Counted from the first letter of the stretch, positions 26,834-36,196 are shown. The stretch is DNA of 47,511 nucleotides from Bacteroidota bacterium (GCA_023399295.1 JAEWQF010000050.1:1-47511); one strand, 5' to 3'. The notes: generated by a model from the sequence alone, not told the origin. Translations and numbers: made by a program.

Positions 26834-27111
26834 AGGATGTTGCGATCATAGAGATTGTCGCACCCACAGCGGTGATCGCTGAAGAAGAGATGATCCAATT
26901 TGGCGAGACCCATGAAATTGAGCGGGGAAGCATTTATAACTGGAAGAATCACTGGGTTTTATATATTGATCAACATAGGGTTGAAGAGGTCGTCAGCAGA
27001 CTGAAAGAGCGGTTCACACAGCAGGAGATAAAGGTTTATAAAACACCTTTCTACCATTTTAACAGGGAGAGCGATTGTGGTGAGAAAGCGGTAACGGAAC
27101 AGAAACTTTGA
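26797..27111 (+). pseudogene. Fragment of an unidentified protein, possibly rhamnose mutarotase-associated
   Basis: A 104-codon frame lies between the two truncated carbohydrate-enzyme genes. From about residue 14 (QDVAIIEIVAPTAV) it looks like real protein, with an alpha-beta pattern WVLYIDQHRVEEVVSRLKER and KVYKTPFYHFNR. The first 13 codons overlap the lyase gene in antisense and are probably not native. The end runs straight into the GH2 fragment. From memory it resembles the N-terminal part of long L-rhamnose mutarotase-like secreted proteins of Bacteroidetes, but I am not sure. Both ends appear lost. Confidence 0.4.
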
Positions 27112-27115
27112 AGCG

Positions 27116-29380
27116 GTGATGGGCCGATCGGTCGTTTATCTCAACGGGAAGAAGGTGAAAGAGCATGTTGGTGGATACCTCCCATTTTCCGTCTCACTCA
27201 CCGATGCGTGCCTGCAGCCGGGTGACACCTGTCTGGTGGCACTGTATGCCGATAACAGCGACGACAAGAGCTACCCCCCGGGAAAGCCACAGTATACCCT
27301 CGACTTTGCCTATCACGGAGGTATCTACCGGGATGTATGGCTGATGGCCAAATCGAAGGTTGCCATCACCCATGCGGTGGAGGCAAACAAGGTTGCAGGT
27401 GGCGGGGTGTTTGTGCATTTCGACCGTATCAGTGACAAAAGTGCCGATCTGTTTATCGATACCGACATTGCAAACAACGATATCAAAACCAGGAGTATTG
27501 TTTTACTGACCGAGCTCTGCGATGCCGGAGGCAATGTGCTCCGTTCGGTGAAGAGCAGGGTGCGTCTCGGTCCGGGCAAAGACAAGACGGTAAAACAGAC
27601 CATGACGCTGGAGAATCTCAACCTCTGGTCGCCCCGAAGTCCCTACCTCTATCGGATCAACTCGAGGGTGCTGGAAGGAGATAAGCCATTGGACGGTGGA
27701 ACGACTCGCATCGGCATCAGGCGTGCGGAGTTCCGGGGAAGGGATGGCTTTTATCTGAACGGGAAACCTTATGGCCAACTGATCGGAGCCAACCGGCACC
27801 AGGACTTTGCCTATGTGGGCAATGCGGTTCCCAATTCACAGCACTGGAGGGATGCTAAAAAACTGCGCGATGCGGGATGTGAGATCATCCGTGCCGCGCA
27901 TTACCCGCAAGACCCCGCCTTTATGGATGCCTGTGATGAGTTGGGCCTGTTTGTCATTGTGGCCACTCCCGGGTGGCAGTACTGGAATAAGGATCCTGAG
28001 TTCGTACGGCTGGTACAGGAGAACAACCGGCAGATGATTCGCCGTGACAGAAACCATCCCTCCGTGCTCGTCTGGGAACCTATTTTAAATGAAACCCGGT
28101 TTCCGCTTGATTTCTCACTGGAGGCACTGAAGATCACAAAAGAGGAGTTTCCCTATCCCGGTGCACCGGTTGCGGCAGGCGATCTTCATTCCGAGGGTGT
28201 GTCGGAACATTATGGGCTGGTTTATGGATGGCCAAATGACGAAGGTAAGGTAAAACAGAGTATCTTTACGCGTGAATTTGGAGAGAATGTGGATGACTGG
28301 TATGCACACAATAACAACAACAGGGCATCCAGGAGCTGGGGTGAGCAGCCTCAACTGGTGCAAGCCCTCTCGCTGGCCGAATCCTACGGTGCCATGTTCC
28401 ATACCACCGGACAGTTTATCGGTGGTGCACAATGGCATCCGTTCGATCATCAAAGGGGCTATCACCCTGATCCCTACTTCGGTGGGATCTCTGATGCTTT
28501 TCGTCAACCAAAGTATGCCTTTGAGATGTTCAAGAGTCAGGTAGATCCGCAAATCTCCCATCCTGTGGCAGAGAGAGGACCCATGGTATTTATCGCCCAT
28601 GAGATTACTCCTTTCTCCGGCAAGGATGTGGTGGTTTTCAGCAACTGCGATTCGGTGCGGCTCATTGTTTATGAGACGGACACCCTGATGCAGAAAGTGG
28701 AAAGAGTTGCCGGGGGAATTCCCTACGCCCCGCTGCTGTTCAAGAATATATTTGATTTCTGGGAAATGAGAGAACATAGTTATGTGCGGAAAAACTGGCA
28801 AAAGGTAAGCATCGTGGCCGAAGGATTGATCGACGGGAAGGTGGTGGCCAGAAGCAAGAAGATGCCTTCGAGGCGATCCACAAAGCTTAGGCTGTATCTG
28901 GATGGGAAGGGGACCTCTCTGGTTGCCGACGGGTCCGATTTCGTCACGGTGATCGCGGAAGTGACCGATGACAATGGCAACGTGAGGCGGCTGGCAAAAG
29001 ATCGCATTCTCTTCACCGTAACGGGTGAGGCTACCATCATTGGCGATGAGACGATCGGCGCCAATCCCCGGGAGGTGGAGTTCGGCTCCGCCCCGATACT
29101 GATCCGCTCCACCACACGTCATGGAAAGATAAAGGTGAATGCCAGGGTACTCTTTGGGGGATCGCATGCACCCGCGCCAGCTGAGATTGCGTTTGAGAGC
29201 ATCGCACCACCACTCCCCCTCAATTATCTGGAGATGGCAGTTGATCAGCCGGTCAATGCCCGATCGGGCGAGAGTGGGAGAGTGGCACCGCAGGCCATCA
29301 GCGAAGCGGACAAACGAAGCGCACTCGATGAGGTTGAACGCCAGCAGACTGAATTTGGTAAAAAAAAAGAATCGAAATAA
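27116..29380 (+). CDS. Glycoside hydrolase family 2 protein, N-terminally truncated
   Basis: A 754-residue GH2-type protein. It begins inside the N-terminal sugar-binding domain (VMGRSVVYLNGKKVKEHVGGYLPF), so the signal peptide and roughly the first 100-150 residues of a normal family member are absent. An immunoglobulin-like domain follows (~100-215), then the TIM barrel (~220-500). The acid/base region is NHPSVLVWEPILNET and the likely nucleophile region is FTREFGE. C-terminal Ig-like domains end in a Lys-rich tail. The frame reads back only to the FEAV codons before the GTG and then hits TAA. Without a signal peptide it would stay in the cytoplasm. The exact substrate (galactoside, glucuronide or other) is unknown. 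Confidence 0.78.
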   Translation: MMGRSVVYLNGKKVKEHVGGYLPFSVSLTDACLQPGDTCLVALYADNSDDKSYPPGKPQYTLDFAYHGGIYRDVWLMAKSKVAITHAVEANKVAGGGVFVHFDRISDKSADLFIDTDIANNDIKTRSIVLLTELCDAGGNVLRSVKSRVRLGPGKDKTVKQTMTLENLNLWSPRSPYLYRINSRVLEGDKPLDGGTTRIGIRRAEFRGRDGFYLNGKPYGQLIGANRHQDFAYVGNAVPNSQHWRDAKKLRDAGCEIIRAAHYPQDPAFMDACDELGLFVIVATPGWQYWNKDPEFVRLVQENNRQMIRRDRNHPSVLVWEPILNETRFPLDFSLEALKITKEEFPYPGAPVAAGDLHSEGVSEHYGLVYGWPNDEGKVKQSIFTREFGENVDDWYAHNNNNRASRSWGEQPQLVQALSLAESYGAMFHTTGQFIGGAQWHPFDHQRGYHPDPYFGGISDAFRQPKYAFEMFKSQVDPQISHPVAERGPMVFIAHEITPFSGKDVVVFSNCDSVRLIVYETDTLMQKVERVAGGIPYAPLLFKNIFDFWEMREHSYVRKNWQKVSIVAEGLIDGKVVARSKKMPSRRSTKLRLYLDGKGTSLVADGSDFVTVIAEVTDDNGNVRRLAKDRILFTVTGEATIIGDETIGANPREVEFGSAPILIRSTTRHGKIKVNARVLFGGSHAPAPAEIAFESIAPPLPLNYLEMAVDQPVNARSGESGRVAPQAISEADKRSALDEVERQQTEFGKKKESK

Positions 29381-29398
29381 CCTGTTATTGAAACACAA

Positions 29399-30331
29399 AT
29401 GGAAAAAAGAGAGATCGGCAGCACCGGCATGAGGGTTACCCCACTGAGCTTCGGAGCCTCCTCCCTGGGGGGAGTCTTTCACTCACTGAAAGAGGCAGAG
29501 GGGATTGATGCCGTGTTGACAGCGTTGGAGCTGGGAATCAATTTCATCGATGTGTCGCCCTATTACGGACACCTGAAAGCAGAGAAGGTACTTGGGAAAG
29601 CATTGTCGCGGGCAGACCGGGGGAGCTACTACCTCTCTACCAAGGTAGGCAGATATGGCAATGAGGGGGTGAATGAGTGGGACTACTCGGCGCGAAGAGC
29701 GGAAGAGAGTGTCTATCAGAGCATGGAACGGTTGCATGTGGATCACATCGACCTGATCAACGTGCACGACATTGAATTTGCCGACCTCGACCTTGTCTGC
29801 AACGAGACACTGCCCAAGCTGGTGGAGATGCGGGAGAAGGGTCTTGTGGGACATGTGGGGATCACCAACCTTACATTGCGTCATTTTGTCTATGTCATTG
29901 ATCATGTGCCGCCGGGTACCGTTGAGGCGGTCCTCTCCTTTTGCCATTACGTGCTCAACGATGATGCGCTGGGTGATTATCTCGACTATTTTGCACAACA
30001 CGGGACGGGTGTGATCAATGCCTCTCCCTTCTCCATGGGGCTGTTGACCGAACGTGGCGCCCCTGCCTGGCATCCCGCACCGGAACCGCTTAAGATTCTC
30101 TGCCGGAAAGCGGCTGACTACTGTCGTGAAAAGGGTGAGAGCATCGAAAAGTTGGCCATACAGTTTGCGGTATCGAATCAGAAGATCGCCACCACCCTGT
30201 TCAGCACCACCCGCAGCTCATCGGTTGTGCAAAACATGCGATGGATGGCTGAGCCACTCAACGAGGAGCTGTTGGCAGATGTGAGGAAGATCCTGGAGCC
30301 CCGCTTTCGGGATACATGGTTGAACAGTTAA
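29399..30331 (+). CDS. Aldo/keto reductase, L-galactose/L-fucose 1-dehydrogenase-like
   Basis: A 310-residue AKR barrel enzyme. The catalytic tetrad is visible: D and Y in INFIDVSPYYG, K in STKVGRYG, and H in LINVHDIEF. Several stretches, such as VPPGTVEAVLSFCHY and INASPFSMGLLTERG, closely match plant L-galactose dehydrogenase and the D-threo-aldose/L-fucose dehydrogenases. It probably oxidises L-galactose or its 6-deoxy form L-fucose to the lactone with NAD(P). It starts 18 bp after the GH2 fragment and leads a tight cluster of sugar-acid genes, which supports this reading. L-rhamnose or another aldose is an alternative. Confidence 0.85.
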   Translation: MEKREIGSTGMRVTPLSFGASSLGGVFHSLKEAEGIDAVLTALELGINFIDVSPYYGHLKAEKVLGKALSRADRGSYYLSTKVGRYGNEGVNEWDYSARRAEESVYQSMERLHVDHIDLINVHDIEFADLDLVCNETLPKLVEMREKGLVGHVGITNLTLRHFVYVIDHVPPGTVEAVLSFCHYVLNDDALGDYLDYFAQHGTGVINASPFSMGLLTERGAPAWHPAPEPLKILCRKAADYCREKGESIEKLAIQFAVSNQKIATTLFSTTRSSSVVQNMRWMAEPLNEELLADVRKILEPRFRDTWLNS

Positions 30332-30356
30332 TCAAAAAAAAAAATAGAACAGAGGA

Positions 30357-31373
30357 ATGAAATCAGTCAAGATAACAGCTGTCGGTGAGGCAGTGTCAAT
30401 GGAAAAGGAGATGCCGTCGCCGCAACCGGGTGAGGTGTTGTTGAAAATCATCTATGCCGGTTTCTGCGGATCAGATTTGAACACTTTCCTGGGGATGAAT
30501 CCGATGGTTCGCATGCCGGTCATACCGGGACACGAGGTGAGTGCGGTTATACAGGCGGTCACCACCGGCGTGCCGGAATCGATCAGCGTGGGAATGCGCT
30601 GTACGGTGAATCCCTATACCAGCTGCGGCTCCTGCCCTTCCTGTCGCAACGGACGGCCCAATGCCTGCCAGTTTAACCAGACGCTCGGCGTACAGCGCGA
30701 TGGTGCCATGTGTGAATATGTGGTGCTGCCCTGGCAAAAGGTGATTGTCGACGATCAGATCAGCGCGAGGGATCTCGTACTTGTTGAACCGTTGAGTGTG
30801 GGTTTTCATGCCGTCTCCAGAGGAGCTGTCACCGACCTGGATGTGGTGATGGTGATTGGTTGTGGCATGATCGGCACGGGTGCGATCATACGTGCTGCAC
30901 TGCGTGGTGCGCGTGTGATCGCTGTCGATATGGACAGGGATAAGTTGGCGTTAGCCAGGCAGCTGGGTGCGACGGACACCATCCATTCTGCCGAGGAGGA
31001 TGTGCAGGCGAGGGTGATGGCCCTGACCAATGGGATGGGACCTGACGTGGTGATCGAGGCGGTTGGCTCACCCGTTACCTACCGCATGGCGATTGACCTG
31101 GTAGCTTTCACCGGGAGGGTGGTGTGCATTGGTTACGCCAAGGCGGAGATCCTTTTCGAAACCAAGTATTTTGTATCAAAAGAGCTGGATATCAGGGGTT
31201 CACGCAACGCCTTGCCGGAAGATTTCCGTGCGGTGATAGCCTACATCAAACGCCACAAGCTCCCCGCGTCGCTGATCACTGCAGTCTATCGGCCGGAAGA
31301 GGCCGGAGAGGCATTGCGATTCTGGTCGGAGAACCGCGGTAACGTGTTAAAAATTATCCTTACGTTCGAATGA
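30357..31373 (+). CDS. Zinc-binding alcohol dehydrogenase (LgoD/RspB-like)
   Basis: A 338-residue medium-chain dehydrogenase. The catalytic zinc region has AGFCGSDLNTF and PGHEVSA. The structural zinc loop is CGSCPSCRNGRPNAC. The cofactor motif is IGCGMIGTGA, with VDMD suggesting NAD. The C-terminal KELDIRGSRNALPEDF resembles E. coli L-galactonate 5-dehydrogenase (YjjN/LgoD) and RspB. It could oxidise a hydroxyl of the sugar acid made upstream. It starts 25 bp after the aldo/keto reductase, and its stop overlaps the next start (ATGA). The specific substrate is inferred from context. Confidence 0.82.
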   Translation: MKSVKITAVGEAVSMEKEMPSPQPGEVLLKIIYAGFCGSDLNTFLGMNPMVRMPVIPGHEVSAVIQAVTTGVPESISVGMRCTVNPYTSCGSCPSCRNGRPNACQFNQTLGVQRDGAMCEYVVLPWQKVIVDDQISARDLVLVEPLSVGFHAVSRGAVTDLDVVMVIGCGMIGTGAIIRAALRGARVIAVDMDRDKLALARQLGATDTIHSAEEDVQARVMALTNGMGPDVVIEAVGSPVTYRMAIDLVAFTGRVVCIGYAKAEILFETKYFVSKELDIRGSRNALPEDFRAVIAYIKRHKLPASLITAVYRPEEAGEALRFWSENRGNVLKIILTFE

Positions 31374-32299
31374 TGACAGATTATCCTATTATCGATGCGC
31401 ACGCCCATTTATGGCTCAGGCAGGATACCGAGGTGGAGGGGCAGAAGATTGAAACCCTCAACAATGGGCGTTCGCTTTTCATGGGTGAGATCCGGCAGAT
31501 GGTGCCTCCCTTTATCATTGATGGCCGCAACACTGCCGAGATCTTCTTGTCAAACATGGACTATGCCCAGGTGTCGGCAGCTGTGATCACGCAGGAGTAC
31601 ATCGATGGGCTGCAGAATGAATACCTGCTCGATGTGCAACAACGATACCCAGACCGCTTTCTCTGTTGCGGCATGGTGGATCTGCGCAGGGAGGGGTGGC
31701 GCAGGCATGCATCGGAGCTCTTCCTACAGGGATTCAGGGCGCTGAAAATTCCGGCAAACCGGTTGTTGATGTCCGACAGAAGAATCTTTCTCACCTCCGA
31801 TGAGCTGTTCTCCATTTTCAGACAGATGGAACAGGAGGATCTACTGCTTTCAATCGACCTGGCCGATGGTGCTGTTCAGGTGGATGAGATGGAGGAGATC
31901 ATTGCAGCCTTTCCCCGTTTACGGATCGCGATCGGTCATTTTGGAATGGTCACGCGTCCCCAATGGCAGCAACAGATCATGCTTGCCCGTCATCCGAATG
32001 TGAGGATTGAATCGGGAGGCATCACATGGTTGTTCCATGAGGAGTTCTATCCCTTTCATGGAGCCATTTGGGCCATCAAAGAGGCTGCATCGCTGGTCGG
32101 CATGGAGAAGCTGATGTGGGGCTCCGACTATCCGAGAACCATCACTGCCATCACCTACAGGATGTCGTACGATTTCGTGCTGCGATCGACGCTGCTCACC
32201 GATGAGGAGAAGAAGATGTTCCTCGGCAGCAATGCCCTTCAATTCTTTGGGTTCAGTAACCCGATAGCGCTTCCTTACATAAAAAACATGTCCGAATGA
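31370..32299 (+). CDS. Amidohydrolase-2 family hydrolase, sugar lactonase candidate
   Basis: A 309-residue TIM-barrel metal hydrolase. The metal motif HxH is in IIDAHAHLW, a later histidine in IAIGHFGMV, and the conserved aspartate in MWGSDYPR. This family (COG3618/COG2159) includes L-fuconolactonase and L-rhamnonolactonase. Following an aldose dehydrogenase that yields a lactone, a lactonase is the natural next step. Its ATG overlaps the upstream dehydrogenase stop by 4 bp, so translation is coupled. The alternative is a decarboxylase of the same fold. Confidence 0.8.
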   Translation: MMTDYPIIDAHAHLWLRQDTEVEGQKIETLNNGRSLFMGEIRQMVPPFIIDGRNTAEIFLSNMDYAQVSAAVITQEYIDGLQNEYLLDVQQRYPDRFLCCGMVDLRREGWRRHASELFLQGFRALKIPANRLLMSDRRIFLTSDELFSIFRQMEQEDLLLSIDLADGAVQVDEMEEIIAAFPRLRIAIGHFGMVTRPQWQQQIMLARHPNVRIESGGITWLFHEEFYPFHGAIWAIKEAASLVGMEKLMWGSDYPRTITAITYRMSYDFVLRSTLLTDEEKKMFLGSNALQFFGFSNPIALPYIKNMSE

Positions 32300-32347
32300 A
32301 CAGTGCCTGCGACGGATTGCTCCGGCAGGACACAAACCCGACACAAC

Positions 32348-33286
32348 ATGAACGAACATTTGTTCCATTCCTTGCGGGGGATCATCGTGCCCCTGGTTAC
32401 ACCGCTCACAGACCACGACACCCTGGATGAGCAGGGGCTGCAGAACCTCATTGAGCATGTCATTGCGGGCGGTGTGGCAGCTATCTTCATCCTCGGCACA
32501 ACGGGAGAGGTACAACATCTAAGCTATCGCACAAGGAGAGCGATGATCAGCCGGAGTGCACAACTGGTGGGAAGGCGTCTTCCCCTGTTGGTGGGTGTCA
32601 GTGACACCTCGCTGGAGGAAGCTGTCTCGCTGGCCGCCATCGCCTCCCGTGAAGGGGCCGCAGCTGTTGTCGCCACGCCACCCTACTATTACCATCCCGG
32701 ACAACCGGAGCTGGTACACTTCTACACTACCCTGGCCGACAGAATTGACTTGCCCCTCTACCTCTACAACATGCCTTCACACGTGAAAGTGCACATCGAG
32801 CCGGAAACGGTGCTGACATTGGCTGAACACAGGAACATCGCCGGACTGAAAGACAGCTCGGCAAACGCTGTTTACTTCCAGAAGCTACTGCACCTGTTCA
32901 AGGAAAAGCCATTCTCCCTCTTCATGGGACCCGAGGAGATCACTGCCGAAGTGGTGACGATGGGTGCCCATGGAGGTGTCAATGGGGGTGCCAATCTCTT
33001 CCCGTCGCTCTATGTGCGGCTCTACCAGGCGGCAGTGAAGAGAGACCACATCGCCATCGAGCAGTTACAGGAGCTGGTAATGAGCATCAGCAGCTCCCTT
33101 TATTCGGTTGGCAGGTACGCATCCAGCTACCTGATTGGCGTGAAGACAACCCTTCACTTGAAGGGTATCTGTTCCGACTGCATGTCAAAACCGTTCAACA
33201 GCTTTGAAGGTGCTGAACGCGCGCTGCTGCGACAACGCCTGCAAGCCATTGAAGAGAGGCTGTCACAATGCTCAATGCTCCATTAA
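32348..33286 (+). CDS. DapA/NAL-family lyase, 2-keto-3-deoxy sugar acid aldolase candidate
   Basis: A 312-residue class I aldolase-fold protein. Active-site features are GTTGEVQHLS, Tyr140 in LYLYNMPS and the Schiff-base Lys168 in IAGLKDSS. Relatives include dihydrodipicolinate synthase, N-acetylneuraminate lyase and the 2-keto-3-deoxy-gluconate/fuconate aldolases. In this operon cleavage of a keto-deoxy sugar acid to pyruvate plus an aldehyde is the best guess. I chose the ATG at 32348 instead of the upstream GTG at 32303 because HSLRGIIVPLVTPL then sits at the usual N-terminus. The symporter gene begins 11 bp after its stop, or overlaps it if an earlier ATG is used. Confidence 0.85.
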   Translation: MNEHLFHSLRGIIVPLVTPLTDHDTLDEQGLQNLIEHVIAGGVAAIFILGTTGEVQHLSYRTRRAMISRSAQLVGRRLPLLVGVSDTSLEEAVSLAAIASREGAAAVVATPPYYYHPGQPELVHFYTTLADRIDLPLYLYNMPSHVKVHIEPETVLTLAEHRNIAGLKDSSANAVYFQKLLHLFKEKPFSLFMGPEEITAEVVTMGAHGGVNGGANLFPSLYVRLYQAAVKRDHIAIEQLQELVMSISSSLYSVGRYASSYLIGVKTTLHLKGICSDCMSKPFNSFEGAERALLRQRLQAIEERLSQCSMLH

Positions 33287-33297
33287 ACGTTGTAACG

Positions 33298-34761
33298 ATG
33301 GGAATTCATTGGATCGATGTCACTCTGTTTTTGTTGTTTGCAGCGGGCACCATGGCTTTTGGGCTCTCCTTCGTGAAGCAGAACAAGAATGTGTCGGATT
33401 ACACGAAAGGGGGAGGGAGCATTCCGGGTGTCGTAGTCGGGATGTCCATTTTTGCCACTTATGTGAGCAGCATCAGTTTCCTGGGATTACCCGGAAATGC
33501 CTTCTCAGGCAGCTGGAATGCATTTGTCTTCAGTCTGTCGATCCCGGTAGCTTCAATTGTGGCTGCCAGATATTTTGTACCCTTTTACAGGAGCATCGGC
33601 AGCATATCGGCTTACAGCTTTCTTGAAACGCGGTTTGGATACTGGGCGAGGGCCTATGCTGCGGTCTGTTACCTGCTGACACAGGTAGCCCGTATCGGCT
33701 CCGTACTTTTCCTGCTGGCCCTCTCGCTCCATTACATGCTGGGATGGAGTGTTGCCTCCATCATTGTCATCACCGGCATCGCTGTGGTGCTCTACTCGGT
33801 GGTGGGGGGCATCAAGGCGGTGATCTGGACCGATGCCATTCAGGGTACGATCCTGATACTGGGTGCTCTCGTTTGCGTGGTTCTGCTCTTCGTTGATCTG
33901 CCTGGTGGCATCAATCAGTTCATCGCGGTGGGCAAGAGTGCTGACAAGTTCACGCTGGGCCCATTCGGTAGCCGACTGGATATCCCTACCTTCTGGGTCA
34001 CATTGTGCTATGGCATCTTCATCAACCTGCAGAATTATGGTATAGACCAGAACTATATCCAGCGCTATAAAAGTGCGAGTGATGACAAGGGAGCGCGCTT
34101 CTCCGCACTCTTCGGCGGATTGATATACCTTCCGGTAAGCTTTCTCTTTTTTCTCATCGGTACCGCGCTCTTTGTCTACTACCAGGCACAACCGGAGCGC
34201 TTGCCTCCTGATGTCGCCGGTGACCAGGTCTTTCCCTTCTTCATCGTCAACGAGCTGCCCGTGGGATTCACCGGCCTGCTGATCGCCGCCATCTTTTCTG
34301 CCGCCATGAGCACAGTCTCAACCAGCATCAACAGCGGTGCGACCATCATACTGACCGATTTTGTGGAACGAGGCAAAAGAAGGTTGACCGAAAGGAAAAA
34401 GATGACCGTCCTCTATCTCACCTCACTCCTCTTCGGCGTCATGGGGATTGCCGTCGGGCTTGCCATGATGTCAGTGAAAAGTGCGCTGGACGCATGGTGG
34501 AGCATGGCATCCATCTTCAGTGGAGGGATGCTGGGCCTCTTCCTGCTTGGCTATCTCTCCAAGAAAGCCGGAAACAGGGCCGCAGTGACCGGAGTGGCGC
34601 TGGGCATCCTGCTCATCTTCTGGATGAGTCTCTATGGCCAATCGATGTTCCACAGCTACCTGACAATCGTCTTTGGCACCATCCTTATTTTTGGAACAGG
34701 ATTCCTGTTGGGGTGGATGGGTGACAGATTCAGAAAGTCGACTCTTTCCGATCGACGTTGA
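33298..34761 (+). CDS. Sodium:solute symporter (SSS family), sugar-type
   Basis: An SSS-family transporter of about 487 residues with 13 or so hydrophobic helices. FATYVSSISFLGLPGNAF and the helix with AIFSAAMSTVSTSINSGA contain the conserved sodium-site serines and alanines. Relatives carry sugars, sialic acid or sugar acids with sodium. Being last in the dehydrogenase-lactonase-aldolase operon, it likely imports that operon's sugar. The ATG at 33298 fits the usual MxxxWIDxxLF start. An ATG at 33268, preceded by a GAGAGG-like sequence, would overlap the aldolase gene by 19 bp and is possible. The 3' end overlaps the convergent monooxygenase gene by 32 bp. Confidence 0.87.
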   Translation: MGIHWIDVTLFLLFAAGTMAFGLSFVKQNKNVSDYTKGGGSIPGVVVGMSIFATYVSSISFLGLPGNAFSGSWNAFVFSLSIPVASIVAARYFVPFYRSIGSISAYSFLETRFGYWARAYAAVCYLLTQVARIGSVLFLLALSLHYMLGWSVASIIVITGIAVVLYSVVGGIKAVIWTDAIQGTILILGALVCVVLLFVDLPGGINQFIAVGKSADKFTLGPFGSRLDIPTFWVTLCYGIFINLQNYGIDQNYIQRYKSASDDKGARFSALFGGLIYLPVSFLFFLIGTALFVYYQAQPERLPPDVAGDQVFPFFIVNELPVGFTGLLIAAIFSAAMSTVSTSINSGATIILTDFVERGKRRLTERKKMTVLYLTSLLFGVMGIAVGLAMMSVKSALDAWWSMASIFSGGMLGLFLLGYLSKKAGNRAAVTGVALGILLIFWMSLYGQSMFHSYLTIVFGTILIFGTGFLLGWMGDRFRKSTLSDRR

Positions 34762-35770
34762 GTCCGAACTGTTGTGCCAGTAGGGTGTAGGCTTTTCTGC
34801 GTGCATCCATCTCCGCATATCCATCTACCATGATGATCTCGTCGGCACCTGTTTTCGCAGCCCACAGGTTGAGTTGTTCAGCCACTTGCTCTGGAGTGCC
34901 GATCACGAACTTACTCAGCTGATGATCGCGTACAGATTTCTCCTGCAGGGTGTAGGGGTAACTGCTCGCCTCTTCCGCTGTGGGGAAGGAGGTAAACCGT
35001 TTGCCGGTGGCCAGCATGGTCCACATCAGCAGGGTAGGGGCAGCCTGGTAAAAAGCCTCCTCCTCCGTTTCGGCAGTGAAGACACTGATGGAGAGGATTG
35101 CGTTGGGATGGTCATAATATTTTGAAGGACGGAACTGCTGCCGGTAGAGCTGCATCACCGGAACAGCCATTTCGGCATTGATCTGCGCCGCAAATACGAA
35201 TGCCAGTCCCTTTTGTATGGCAAATTGCACTCCTCCCGTGCTGGATCCCAGCAGATAGAACTGTGGTACCAGTGACGGATCGGGATTCGCAAGCACCCTT
35301 GCAAACTCATGATCTTCCGGCAGGTCATGCCCGAAGAAGCCGAGGAGCTCATCCAGTTGGCGAGGGAAGGTATCCTCGCGCATCACATCCCAGGAACGCC
35401 GCAACGCATAGGCGGTACGTCCGTCGGTGCCGGGCGCACGGCCCAGGCCCAGGTCGATTCGTCCCGGGTGCAATGCCTCCAGCATGGAGAAACGCTCCGC
35501 CACACTCAGTGCGCTGTGGTTGGGCAACATCACGCCACCGCTGCCCACACGGATACGGCTTGTCTTCGAGGCAACATGTGCCATGATGATCTCCGGGAAC
35601 ATGCTCATCAGTGATGCGCTGTTGTGGTGTTCGGCAAACCAGTAGCGGTGGTAACCCAGCTGTTCGGCCAGCATGGCGATCTCGGTGGAGTTGTGCAGCA
35701 CATCACCCGCAGAGCGGTTGTTCGGGGAGTAATATGCCAGATCGAGTATGGAAAATTTCAGTTCGTTCAT
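34730..35770 (-). CDS. LLM-class flavin-dependent oxidoreductase (luciferase-like)
   Basis: A protein of about 346 residues of the bacterial luciferase-like monooxygenase superfamily. Visible are the N-terminal LAYYSP strand, YWFAEHHNSASLMSM, VGSGGVMLPNHSALSVAERF, and LHPGRIDLGLGRAPG, the typical signature of the YhbW-like subgroup. It binds FMN or uses reduced F420/FMN; the substrate is unknown. The ATG at 35770 (MNELKFSILDLAYY) is preferred over the upstream in-frame ATG at 35788. It converges on the symporter with a 32-bp overlap. Confidence 0.88.
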   Translation of the reverse strand: MNELKFSILDLAYYSPNNRSAGDVLHNSTEIAMLAEQLGYHRYWFAEHHNSASLMSMFPEIIMAHVASKTSRIRVGSGGVMLPNHSALSVAERFSMLEALHPGRIDLGLGRAPGTDGRTAYALRRSWDVMREDTFPRQLDELLGFFGHDLPEDHEFARVLANPDPSLVPQFYLLGSSTGGVQFAIQKGLAFVFAAQINAEMAVPVMQLYRQQFRPSKYYDHPNAILSISVFTAETEEEAFYQAAPTLLMWTMLATGKRFTSFPTAEEASSYPYTLQEKSVRDHQLSKFVIGTPEQVAEQLNLWAAKTGADEIIMVDGYAEMDARRKAYTLLAQQFGLNVDRKESTF

Positions 35771-35788
35771 TGAACAAGGTTGTTTCAT

Positions 35789-36196
35789 AGAGTAACCAAC
35801 TCTCCCGAGCCTTTGTTCAAACGATCTTCCGGAATGTATGATGAGGAGGTGTTTAATTTCTGATTTTTTCTAAGATTACACAAATAACTGCTATTTTTGT
35901 GTATAATGTGCACAGGACATGGATGAGAAATATCTGTTTCCACCACTGCATCGGGATTAAATGAATCTACATCGACAACTACTGTACAGCAATATAGAAG
36001 ATTATGTCAATCTGAAATATCAACGAAAAAGACACTTGGTTGGGCAGATAAGAATGGTCATCAGCTGACACAGCCAACAGGTTGATGTGCGTATTGGAGA
36101 AATCGTATTGATTGTCGGGTAAATGTCAGGTATAAAACGATACAAATTCGTGGTATGTTTTTAAGTTAAGATATAAAATTGCAGAAAAGTTTCAAG
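35789..36196. other. AT-rich intergenic stretch without a supported gene
   Basis: About 400 bp between the monooxygenase and the XRE fusion. It contains one TAnnTTTG match (TATTTTTG at 35892-35899, plus strand). A frame with short ATG-initiated pieces (35919-35960 and 35961-36068) is broken by in-frame stops and matches nothing I recognise. Base composition is lower in GC than neighbouring regions. Confidence 0.5.

Noticed and set aside
35919..36121. Possible decayed gene with in-frame stops upstream of the XRE fusion
   Set aside because: The stop frequency is what random sequence would give and the translated pieces match nothing I know.
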